64,000 nt of DNA. Origin: Welwitschia mirabilis (taxonomy: Eukaryota > Gnetophyta > Gnetopsida > Welwitschiales). A program made the translations under genes and the position numbers. The notes beneath the pieces are model-generated. The model saw nothing but the letters and a program-made list of their open reading frames with translations. It made no database searches and was not told where the DNA came from. Positions 1 to 9,867 of this stretch are shown in pieces. Position 1 is the first letter of the stretch. Each line of letters begins with the position of its first letter. The stretch is from contig JBOZIK010000001.1 in NCBI GenBank assembly GCA_051453625.1, forward strand, positions 148,689,658 to 148,753,657, given 5' to 3'.

Positions 1-1416
1 GAATACATTAACTAAATTTTCAATGTTTGTGTTAGTTGTTATCAAATCTTCTAATAGATCATTTTCATTTTGTTGAAAATTTGAGGAGTTTGATTGAAAG
101 TTATTTTATTAAATGTTTAAATTATTTAATCTATTCTCAAAAGGTTTTCAATGATTTTTCCCACCTATTCCTTAATGATATTGCATTTGGTTTTGAAAAT
201 TTAAAGGCCTTTGGCTAAATGCACATACTTCTTCAAGTATTTCTCTTTACATGTAAGTAATAAGGAATATTATTTTATTACATGAAAGCTATCTTTTCAT
301 ATATCACATGTTGTTATGTTCTTTTCATTTGTTACCTTAGCATCTATAGTTATTTAAGTGTATTTTTCCAAAGAGGTAGTGAAATCCTTGATGACATTTA
401 TTGAATCATGTTGGACTTCCTCCTTATCATGTTTAGCTTCTTTTAAGTCTTTTAGCATCTAACCTATAGTTTGATTTTATTTAAAAGTTTGTTTAAGCTA
501 AGTTTAAATAATTTTAATAAGATCTTTTAACAATGTCCGTACATTATATAAGTTCATCAAGTTACCATCACATGAAAAATCTACAAGTTGTTTGGTTTTC
601 CTATTTAATCCATTGTAAAAATAATATTTTAATTATTTATTAGGGAATTCATTAATAGAATTAGAATTAGTTGCTATGATGAATCATTCATATGTTATCA
701 CATAATCCTCATTAGGTTGTTGTTGAAAGTTTGTGACTTTTTTAATTCTTTTTTTCATTTTACTCTCACTCATGAATCTCTTGATAAAAGTGCCTTGTAC
801 TTAACTCTAGGTTTTAAGACTTTTATGAGGTATACTTTTAAGCCAAAGTTTCACTTTGTCTCTAAGTATGATAGGAAAGATAATCATATAGGTTTTATTA
901 CTAATTTATCTTTTCTCATTTTCTAAAATGATCACTAATTATTTTATATCGGTGAGATGTTGAAAAGGATCTTCAGTAGGTTATCTTGAAAATGTTGGAT
1001 AATCATTTAAGTTCTTTAGCCCCACATCATTACTAGTAGATAATTCACAAGGGTTTAAAATTTCGTATTTTTATGGGCTTTTAAATCATTAAATGGAATA
1101 TTTTTTTAAGATGTTTTTACATTAGGAGTTTTCATCATGGTTGTGGTATTAGATAACATCACTTGTTTTTGCTTTTGCATTATATTTAAAATAGATGAAG
1201 AAAAATAATTCTCTTCTATACTATTTCTTTCTTTTAAAAGATTAAATTCTCAAATAATAATAACTGAAAATTTTCTTATTAAACTCTTAAAATTCTTTAC
1301 ATATTTAAAGTGTGCATACTTGGGTGATGATTAAAGTCAACCAGACCTTTGTTAATATTTTCATCAATCAAGCTTATTTCTTCTGATAGTTTATCTTTTT
1401 TACTTGAGTTTACCAT
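1..1416 (-). pseudogene. Athila-type gypsy gag, 3'-truncated by window edge (element V)
   Basis: Decayed capsid polyprotein of a Ty3/gypsy element read on the minus strand. The likely start codon is the CAT at 1414-1416; the first 39 codons are open and contain HPSMHTLNM near 1320. Further in, broken by stops, are stretches such as QQQPNEDYVITYE and YYFYNGLNRKTKQLVDF (about 620-740), which match the Athila gag pattern (aromatic-FY-GL followed by a TK-LxD segment). The same segments occur in X (about 50700-50920) and nucleotide homology runs to Z (38.7-40.3 kb). Stops and frame changes make it non-functional. The rest of the element lies left of the window. Family assignment is good; exact reading frame is not. 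Confidence 0.72.
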
Positions 1417-1861
1417 GTTTCTATATGCTCAATGATGTTTTTCCAAGGTCATATTTGTTGTCATCTAAATGATTACCTATATGACTACTACATAGAAAAC
1501 AAAAAATAGAAAACTAAAATAGAGAAAAATAAAAATAGAACTAAAGCAAAATTGATACTATTCACTTGTATCATCTAGATGACAAAGGAGATAATAGTGA
1601 TTTATTCTATGGTGAAAACTCAAAAATAAAAATTGTAAATAATCTTAAAAAAAAACCTATCCTTAAGTCATCGTCTGTTTATGTCATATAGATAATAGAT
1701 AGGATAACAGGCTCTAAAAATGTAAAACATAAAATAAAATGTAAAAAGAAATACTATGGTATTTATAGTAAAAATACAATGATATTATAAACAAATACTT
1801 GAATAGAAATGCAAAGAATTTATCTAGGTAACAATAATCCTTATACTCCTTGTGACCTTTT
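1417..1861 (-). other. 5' leader of element V with palindromic repeats
   Basis: Untranslated leader between PBS and gag. It contains the perfect palindrome TCATCTAGATGA at 1571-1582 and related imperfect copies near 1456 and 1681-1712. Equivalent repeat-bearing leaders lie in X (20658-21130), Z (40311-40735) and S (55970-56400). Confidence 0.6.
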
Positions 1862-1877
1862 CTAAAAATGGTACAAA
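1862..1877 (-). promoter_or_regulatory. primer-binding site of element V
   Basis: Minus strand reads TTTGTACCATTTTTAG, two bases inside the LTR edge at 1880. It is a C-to-T/G-to-A-decayed form of the TTGGCGCC-type PBS of Athila/Tat elements and aligns base for base with the Z site at 40736-40753. Confidence 0.65.
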
Positions 1878-1879
1878 TA

Positions 1880-3131
1880 TGTTTTTATGCATATTTGTGC
1901 AATCAATACATCTTTTATTAAATCTTGTTAATCATAAATATTTTCACAAACACAATAAACTAGTATAGATGAGAGTGGATCTAAATATCATAATCCATTA
2001 AAGGCACTAAGCCTTAAGCTAAAGAATGAATTTTCATAGTGTGTTCTTGTAATTTTTTTTAAGGTTTAAAATAAAAATCAATAATGTAAAAAAATAAATA
2101 TAATAATGGAATGCAAATGAAAACTACTCTAAATGCAGTTTCTATCTAACTATCAAATCTTTATTATCAAGGCTGACCTTATATAACCTATATCAATTAA
2201 GAACATTGTCACTAACCCTAACCAACCTAAGATATGAAGTTCATTAAACAAAATATGCAAAATATGCAATGATTAATCTAGGAAATATAAAATGCAATGT
2301 AAGTTTCTAAACTAACAATTTCAACCTTAATAAATATTGCCCTTCATGACCTATGTTAATTATGAAATTGTTACAAAATCATAACCAACATAAACCATAA
2401 GGGACATGCATATGAATATGTAAAACTAAAAGAAAATTTCCATTAAAGTCTAACCAACATCTTGTTATAATGTAGCAACACCTTAGTAAAGAAGACATAG
2501 AACAACACTAAGAAAAACTCCTCTCTACAACTAATGGACAAATCTTCTATCCTTCAATATCCTATCATAAGAATTTTAGATGCTAAAGAAGAAGATCAGA
2601 GTTAAGGGTAAAGGAGGTATTTATTTACAACTATAAATTCTAACAATAGAAAATTTAATAGACATATTAAAAATCCTAATGATGTATAGAGAGTACATGA
2701 TACTTTACACAAGTTAAGTTAAGTTTGGTGCATTGATTAATTTTAGATATTGTCTTGATGGTTGTCCAAATGATGTAGAAAATGATTTCATGTTAATATA
2801 TGTTTATATAAGTATGCATCTTGGTCTAGATAATGTCTTAATTATCATACAAGTGTTGCCATCCTATACTATTATCTAAATAATGGAGGGGATGATAGAC
2901 TTTTTCAAGATCTTTTATCAAGTGAAATTTGCTTTATAGACTAATAGTTCCTTCTTAAAATATGAAATATCAAAATTTATCCGAAATGACTTTAAATGTA
3001 TTGGTATTTGCACATTTTCATAATTCTCTCCTTGTCTCTTAATGATCATCATTTTCTACTTAAACTTATCTAAATGTCTAGAAAAACTATTTAAAATACC
3101 TGTAAAAAACATACAATTTGGTATCACAATA
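1880..3131 (-). repeat. 5' LTR of Athila-type element V
   Basis: About 1.25 kb LTR read on the minus strand. Its ends align with the Z LTR (40756-42016): the low end TG...ATGCATATTTGTG next to the PBS, and the high end TTTGGTATCACAATA. A TATA-like AAATAAATACC on the minus strand lies near 2617-2630. The 3' partner LTR is outside the window, so the TSD cannot be tested. Confidence 0.75.
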
Positions 3132-3343
3132 AAACTACATTGAAATTTTCTTTTGGTCACTAACATTTATTCTTAAAATATATTCTTTTAATTAGGAAAG
3201 TAGTCATAGTATGTTATGGCATTGTAGGTTATCAAATAGGATTAAATACTTTTTTAGATAGTAGAATCAAATTTTTATAGTTAAATTTGTTAGAAAACTA
3301 TGTTTAGATAGAGTATTTATTTATAAATCTTGAAAGGCTTTTC

Positions 3344-3400
3344 TCTTCTTCTTCTTCTTCTTCTTCTTCTTCTTCTTCTTCTTCTTCTTCTTCGTCTTCT
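3344..3400. repeat. (CTT)n microsatellite
   Basis: Roughly 17-18 uninterrupted CTT units followed by a CGTCTT variant and a T-run. Directly visible. Confidence 0.95.
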
Positions 3401-3602
3401 TTTTTTTGAGATTTTGTTGTAAGAAATGATTCATATTTCTCTTAGGTGTTTTTGACCCTATTCTAGTCTATTCTTTAACCTAGGAAATAATGTTTTTAGA
3501 CTCTTAATAGTAATTTTCACACATTGACCCATTGAATGTTAATAAAGATAGGTGGTGAAGATGCTCTTTTAAAAAGCTCTATTTTAATAAAATGGAACTC
3601 TT

Positions 3603-3833
3603 TTGTTCAAAATTTTCATGTTGAATCCAATCAAAAGAGAAATCAAGTCATCCATTTTTATCTTATTGCTTCTTAATAAATGCATTAACTATTTGATTTT
3701 AACATTTTATTTGGTACCATTAAAAATATACTTACCCCATGAAGAAGTTGATCTGATTACTTTTAGCTCTTACTTATATGGAGATGAAAATTTAGACAAT
3801 GATGTTTATACTATTTTTAAGGTGAAGGAGTGA
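3603..3833 (+). pseudogene. Ty1/copia reverse transcriptase fragment
   Basis: A 76-codon open frame ends with VDLITFSSYLYGDENLDNDVY (codons 49-69, from 3747). This resembles the copia RT segment normally written as DV-TA-[FY]-L-x-G-x-L-[DE]-x-[DE]-[IV]-Y-M. The variant with YLYG and LDND is found in one common plant copia group (from memory). Upstream residues are only loosely RT-like and nothing downstream continues the domain, so it is a scrap of a copia element on the plus strand, older than or unrelated to C1. Confidence 0.55.
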
Positions 3834-4010
3834 TAGAATGCATAGGTTTAATTCTAAAACTGTTATCTTTACATCTTTTAAATTACTAAATTATTTTTAA
3901 TTATAAATTTATTAATATTAATATATATATTTCATTTCCAAGAACTTTAATTCCTTTAGATGTCTATCCTAGAAAAGTAATGATTTTATTCAGGTTAAGA
4001 ATGAAAACTC

Positions 4011-5631
4011 TGATAGGATCAAGAACCCTTGAGGAGGAGGAGGGGGGGAGGGGGTAAATAGATTCTTTAAAAAAATACAACATAGTATTCTAAATGAATC
4101 CAATATTAAACAAAATCTTATACACAATAATCAACTAGTCCAAAATGTACATAAAAAGAGAAATTAACAAAAGTAAATAAATTCTAACTAAAAGCACAAA
4201 AGTATAAAATAGAATCATAAAGGATTTATAGTTGTTTAAGAAACCCCCTACTCCACTCTTGATGATCAGGTTATCACCAAGCTAGATCTAGATCTTTATT
4301 ACTCCATCACGTATTTCAAGTTTACATATAACCTTTACAAACATACTTTTCTAGGATTAGTATCAAAATTTGATCAGACTTTTCAAGGCTTAGTCTTAAC
4401 ATTTGAGTGGACTTTTCAAAGCCTAGTCTCAAGCTTTTACAATATAAAGTAGTAATTTAATGATGCCAAATATGCACAGATATCACTCATTCTTGATGCA
4501 ATGGATATTATGGAGCTCTTCTCCTGTAGATGTACAAAAGATAAAGCACAAGATCTAACCCTAATTGTAGATATGATATAGATAGTAAATATTTCTTGGT
4601 TAGAGGTATAGATGCCAAGATACAATAGTGAATATTATAAGATTATAGTTCTCATTCCTTAGATCCAATAGATTAACATAATTGAAAATGATTTAAAAAG
4701 AATTTTATAACCGTCTATATTTTGGCTATTTATATTGGAAGTGTTTTAGGATTTATTATATTCTAAATATTCTTTGAATAGCTATAAGTGGATAGAAAAC
4801 AACTATAAAATGGCTATCTAATGACTATATAACAACTAAAAAATTTTAGTTTTGTTTCATTCGGGCAACCCCTCAAAAGTCTAGTCGACCCCATCTGGTG
4901 CTGTGAACTACATAAGTCACCTGAGTGAAAATTTTGGTCACTCTAATTTCTTATGGCTTCATGTCCAGTTGAAACCATATGGATCTAGTCGACCCCAATT
5001 TAGTATCTTATAACCAAATCTAGTTGCCCACTTCTCCTAATAAACTTTTTTCTAGTTTCTAGCATCAGGTCCAATTAACTCCTTCAGGTATCCGATCAAC
5101 CATATGACAATCGGCTTAAGAGTATCAGTTGCATAGTGCTTAGGTCTAATCAATCCTATCATAGATCTGATTAACCCTTTGATAATCAGTTTAGGATTAC
5201 TATTCCTTAGTTTACAGATCAGCTCGACCCTATCATAGATCGAGTCTACCCCTTGTCATTCAGTCTAGGGATACTATTTATCAAGTTCTCAAATCTAGTC
5301 AACCACATAAACATCTAGTTAATCCCTTGTCATTCAGTTCAAGGACACTGGTTCTCAAGGATATAGATCCAGTTGATCCCATTAGATATCTAGTTGACCC
5401 TTCTAGATGTAGTTCATTTTGTTTGTCTACTTAAGATGCAGTTGATTTCTTGAAAGTCTAGTCGACTCCTTAAGAGGGTAAAAGAATTGACATTTTTTTA
5501 ATTCTCAAAATTTAATGGTTTTAGTTTTATTTTTTAACCTATAAGTAATTAACATATTCTGCATGAGATACATAAAATTTGGTATATAGAAAATATTAGT
5601 TTAACATTAATTGATAAAACATAATCTAATA
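4011..5631 (-). repeat. 3' LTR of C1
   Basis: Starts TGATAGGATC on the plus strand and aligns throughout with 9868-11405. A TATA-like box (AATATAAATAGCC on the minus strand) lies at 4724-4736. A tandem array of about 75-bp units rich in CTAGTCGACCCC-like words lies between about 5140 and 5410. The inner edge has decayed to TATTAG instead of TGTTAG. Confidence 0.92.
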
Positions 5632-5647
5632 ATCTTCACCTTTGGCA
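5632..5647 (-). promoter_or_regulatory. polypurine tract of C1
   Basis: Minus strand TGCCAAAGGTGAAGAT directly precedes the 3' LTR. It matches the typical plant copia PPT ending in AAAGGGGGAGAT before TGTTAG, with one or two changes. Confidence 0.8.
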
Positions 5648-6264
5648 TTGATAGCAATCACTACTTAGTTGTGAAATAATAGGACTTAGAAAAGCTCCCC
5701 TTTACAAAATGTCCATTACAAAATAATACACTTTTTAAAATAAGTTAAAACATTTGAAATAATCAAATTTTTTGCTTAAAATGGAGTAAATTTAATATGC
5801 ACACTTGAAAGGTTAAGGTCATAACTTTATGAAAAGCATAATGTGATTATGTAAACTATTTAACACTTTGATCAAATGTCATATATTAGAATTTATTTTT
5901 AACATTAGAAGACTTTAAAATTTTTAATTTAAGCACATATGATATTAATAGAAAAACATATTAAGCATATATGATGTTAATAGGAAAACATGTTAAGCAC
6001 ATATGATGTGCATCATTACAAAGGGATTTGAGATACCAATTGAAAACAATTTCATGCAAAATAGAAAAGTACATGTAAATTTCATTTTATATATGCAAAC
6101 ATTACATACTAAAAGTGCTCATCAAGAATATTCATCTAAAATTATATGAAAAACATTCAATAAAAAATAACTAATTCTCCCCCTTTTAACATCAATGACA
6201 AAGGAGAGAACATAAACACAAATTAAAATATAATTTAAAAGTTCTAATCATACTCCTCCTCCTC

Positions 6265-7289
6265 TTATTCTTCTTCTTCTTCAGAGTCTTCCTCTAAATC
6301 TTCTTCATCATCTCTTATGCATGGTGAGATGGTGGCCTCTACCAAGGTATCAACAATATCATAACTAGCTGCTATGAGTGCTTCCTTCATGTATCTGGTA
6401 TGAGAATTAATCCATCTTAGATATGAAAGCATCTCATTAGGAGAGGTTTTTTTTGGAAAGAGAAACTTCAAGGATTTCTTCGATGGAGTAAAGATGTGCA
6501 TACGGGATACGGTTTTAAGCTCAATGGGTGTAATAGGCTAGAGGGTTTCTAGTTTCAGATGAAAGGTAACATGAAAATAATGGCACACAGTTGTGATAAG
6601 TACATAGTAGGGTAATGTCATAGTCCTATGGTACTCCAATTATAAAATCATATTTTTTAGTATAATGGTAGAAGCATTAATATAATGCTTAATTCCTACC
6701 AAATCCATCAAATAGGCTGTATAACAGGAGGCCTCATCATGGTGCCCAATTAGAGGTAAGAAATTATAAGTAAAAATGAAGTGAAGAAAATGGTATTTTG
6801 GTGTTAATAAGGAAGTAGAAAGAGTGTGATTTTAAGAGTGTAGCTTGTTATAGATCTCCCTGGTAATACCAAGCTTATCTTCTATAGTGTCTCAAAGAGG
6901 CCAAAACTCTTCATAGTCACCTATGGGAAGATCGATCAGCTTGAAAATGAGATTTGTTATTACTTTTAGCCACTTCCCTAAAAGGAGGGTTTTAAGAGTT
7001 TTGGACTCACGATCATAAAAAGCATTATAGTCAAACATGCGAGTAAGAAATGAACAAGTAGAACCAAAAACATCTAATAATTAATCACGATCCTGATTTC
7101 TTAGGAGTTGATTAACTTCCCTCAGCTCTTAAAAATTTAAGGTAGCTACAAACCACTCTTGGCACACTGGTTTATTCTCAAACTTTTCTAAGAATTATCA
7201 ATATCTTCATCAGACATTCCTTAGTAGAAAATAATAGGATCCCTTAAAGGAGCTTTCTTCACTCTCCTTCTAAATAAGATTTCAGCCAT
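6265..7289 (-). pseudogene. ORF2 of C1, resembling 'putative plant transposon protein' family
   Basis: About 340 codons on the minus strand from ATG at 7289 to TAA at 6265, interrupted by about seven stops and at least one frame change near 7200. Readable stretches include KPVCQEWFVATLNF, FDYNAFYDRESKTLKTLL, KYHFLHFIFTYNFLPLIGH, MTLPYYVLITTVCHYFHV, and an acidic C-terminal tail of D/E. The middle pattern (W-x-F near the N-terminus, then LTPKYHFLHFIFTYNFLP, then YTAYLMDLVG, then TLPYYVLITTVC) resembles the plant-specific family often labelled 'putative plant transposon protein' (Pfam Transposase_32, from memory), found in many plant retroelements and of unknown biochemical role. It occupies the place where integrase-RT-RNase H should be. 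The last 78 codons (6501-6265) are still fully open. Confidence 0.68.
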
Positions 7290-7325
7290 TTTGAAGACTT
7301 TAAAAGCAAGACAACTAAGAGAAAA

Positions 7326-7440
7326 GCACTAGATCTAAGAGTAAAGCTCTAGATCTTGAAAAAAGAGCTCTAGATCTGAGATATGGAGAAGGATAGTACA
7401 TAAGAAAATCAATTTAAGATCCTCTTTCTTTTATAGAATA
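7326..7440 (-). promoter_or_regulatory. possible internal promoter of C1 ORF2
   Basis: On the minus strand TTCTATAAAAGAAAG (around 7425-7440) is a good plant TATA box about 140 bp upstream of the ORF2 ATG. Between them (7326-7380) are imperfect tandem repeats of about 24-26 bp built on CTAGATCT. A transcript start here is inference. Confidence 0.4.
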
Positions 7441-7489
7441 TGCAAAATAAGGTGAAATGAGAAAAGAAATCAAGTCTACCAATGGTACT

Positions 7490-7620
7490 TTCACACTATG
7501 ATTCATCAGGTCTAGTCGACTGCTCGAGATTCCAGTTGAGCCCTCGAGATACAAGTCTACAGTACTAGAAGGGGTTTTAGTTACAAGGATTTTAGGCTAG
7601 TCAACCATCCTAAAATCAAC
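7490..7620 (-). repeat. LTR-like CTAGTCGAC repeat segment inside C1
   Basis: The words GGTCTAGTCGACTG, CCAGTTGAGCCC and GGCTAGTCAACC match the vocabulary of the 75-bp repeats otherwise confined to the C1 LTRs. It lies just upstream of the TATA-like box of ORF2, suggesting that an LTR-derived piece was carried in with it. Confidence 0.5.
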
Positions 7621-7839
7621 CAAAGGAAGGCAAGTGGTTTCTAAGTTCATTTTTATGATTACAAATACATTCTAAAAATGGGGTGTTACATCAGAGTTTT
7701 CTAGAAAATGTTTAGATTTATCAAAATTTAGTCTAACTTTTTCTTTTTTCATGTCATAGTTTGTATGATTTAACTAATCAATAAAATAAGTATATATTCT
7801 ATAAATATTATCTACTTATTTTGTAGTAAAAATAGAAAC

Positions 7840-8130
7840 ATTTATTTTTCCATATACAAATTTGCATTTCAATTTTCAAAATATTACTTTGTGACCTTTG
7901 TCACGCAACTGACTAATGCTCAATAAATTATGTTTCAAATCATTTACATAAATCATATCATCAAGTTTACATAACGTATCTTTTTTGATGCATCCTGTAC
8001 CTTCTATCTTTACCTTTTTGTTATTTCCAAAAATGACTTTTGCCCTATTAATGCTTCTTAGATGCTAAAAGTTTGATCTTTTTCTAGACATATGTCTTGA
8101 GAATTCATTGTCTAGATACCAACTAGTTAT
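7840..8130 (-). pseudogene. Ty1/copia aspartic protease and GAG-pre-integrase start (C1)
   Basis: Minus strand reads WYLDNEFSRHMSRKRSNF near 8120-8070, a decayed form of the copia protease signature WxLDSGCSRHMTG; the catalytic D remains but the following S-G has become N-E. It continues to VNDLKHNLLSISQLRDKGH at about 7950-7890, the hallmark of the segment just after the protease (normally LKHNLLSISQLCDxG). A stop follows shortly after. The next expected domain, integrase, is missing. Confidence 0.88.
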
Positions 8131-8859
8131 ACTCTATCCTCTAAGAACTATCTATGTTAGAAAATGTTTGAGATTATTAGCTCTACCCACTTAGTATTGT
8201 TAAACTTAGGTGGTACACTTCTCTTAGAAATAAATTTAAATGGTAAAGTATTTGTAGAATCTGAGAAAAGCATTAATTATCTAATTTTGCAAAAAAGCTT
8301 TAAATGATCAAATTTACCATAAAAGTTACATAAAAGTTTAAAAGCATACTTACTTTTCCAGTTTACCTATTCTTGTAACTTTTGTAAACTAAATCCAATA
8401 CATAATTTGTCTCTAGTGGGTTTCTACACTCCAAGCATTTGTTCTAATTTAGAAAAAATCACCATAAAATCTATAAAAAAAAAAGGATCTTTTATCTAAG
8501 ACATTAGACTCATGTTGTTAGATTTTAGCACATTATATTTCATTTTTATTTCCTCTTTTTCTTTGATGAGAGCCTTCACTGCTTTATTCAAATCATTTAT
8601 CCTCTTAGTTAGCTTTTCACATTCATCATATAACTCCTAACATATATCTTCTAACTCATCCTTTTCTTTATTAATCTTATTCAAATCAATAGGCTTTGAC
8701 ATGCTAGAAACATCTTTAAGGGATGAAATAATAGCCATAAAAGATAAATTTCTGTCTCTATCTGATTGTTGATCTAAGTAGCTTTTATCATTATCATCAT
8801 CATTTTTTCATGTGGTAATAAAAGAGGGATTCTTTGTTTTCCTATTATTTGTCTTTATG

Positions 8860-9810
8860 TTGGGATACTCATTTAACATATGACCAAGTCCTTTGCATGA
8901 GTATAATTAGATCTCTTTAGCTTTTTCTTGCTTCTTTCTATGTTTTAGATAACTCATCTTTGAATTTCTACTTAATTCTCCTTCCTTTTTATCCCTATGT
9001 AGAAATTATTTGAACCTTCTAGCTAGAAGAGTTACTTCATCATTGTTCAAGTCCTCATCTGATCTTTTAAATCTATAGTCTTCCTACACACATTTTAAAG
9101 TAATACCTTTCTTCTTATCTTTAACAAATTTTATCTCATAAGTTTGCAAATTACTTTGTAGTTTTTCCAATGCCATTGCATTTATGTTTTTTCTCTTCTT
9201 GATGGCTATGATCTTTGACTTGAATCTCTTAGGTAGGGATCTTAAGACTTTCTTTATCACCTTTCCTTCATCCAAGCATTTTGCAAGTCTTGCTATAGAG
9301 TTTATGATATTAGTGAGTCTAGCAAAAAATTTCTAGAAGGTCTTTTCTTTGTCTATATGGATGTCTTCAAATTTTAAAATAAGAATTTGAAGTTTTTCTT
9401 ATTTTACAATTTAGGTTCCTTTGTGTGATACTTCAAGAATGTCCCAAGCTTTCTTAGTATGATTATAGTTTACTATGTGCTTCAAATCATCTATATACTA
9501 CATAAATTATGGTTTTAAGAGTGTGCTTAAAATCATCTATATACTGCATAAAATATGGTTTTAAGAGCATATGCATCTATGGTAACTTTTTACTTGTTAG
9601 TGGAGGTTCATTAATCTTAGGCTTTAGGAACTAGGATAGTGTTACTATTGACATTAGTATGAGTTAACATAGGCATGAATTCTTCTATATCAGCATCTAA
9701 AGATCTAAGAAATATTCTCATTCTAGCTTTTCAGTAAGCATAGTTTGATCCATCAAACATAGGTAGAAGACCAGTGGAAAAACCATCAGATGGATTACTA
9801 ATTTGAGGGT
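8860..9810 (-). pseudogene. Ty1/copia gag (UBN2-type) of C1
   Basis: Decayed capsid protein. In order: N-terminal motif with FDGSNYAY and RMRIFLRSLD (about 9760-9690); the core, with KVIKKVLRSLPKRFKSKI in the open 63-codon segment 9275-9084 followed by LQSNLQTYE, the UBN2/gag signature; then a CCHC zinc-knuckle remnant YSCKGLGHMLNEYPN at about 8910-8865 in which the last cysteine has become tyrosine. WDILEV-like sequence lies near 9440. Several stops between the segments. Gag would have formed the particle and bound the RNA. Confidence 0.85.
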
Positions 9811-9853
9811 TCTAAAGTTAAGATTGGTTAAAATAAAAAAAATACTCAAGTTA

Positions 9854-9865
9854 GCTCTAATACCA
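9854..9865 (-). promoter_or_regulatory. Met-tRNA primer-binding site of C1
   Basis: Minus strand TGGTATTAGAGC, one deamination from the plant initiator-Met PBS TGGTATCAGAGC, two bases from the 5' LTR edge at 9868. Confidence 0.92.
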
Positions 9866-9867
9866 AT

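Larger units (their letters stand above)
3132..4005. other. inter-element sequence
   Basis: No intact gene. It holds a CTT microsatellite and a short copia RT remnant, listed separately. The rest is AT-rich sequence I cannot assign. Confidence 0.4.

Noticed and set aside
36-926. Plus-strand frames at 36-218 and 717-926
   Set aside because: Antisense shadows of the minus-strand gag of V.
8860-9810. Host zinc-finger gene
   Set aside because: The CCHC knuckle is part of copia gag, between PBS and protease of a TSD-flanked element.
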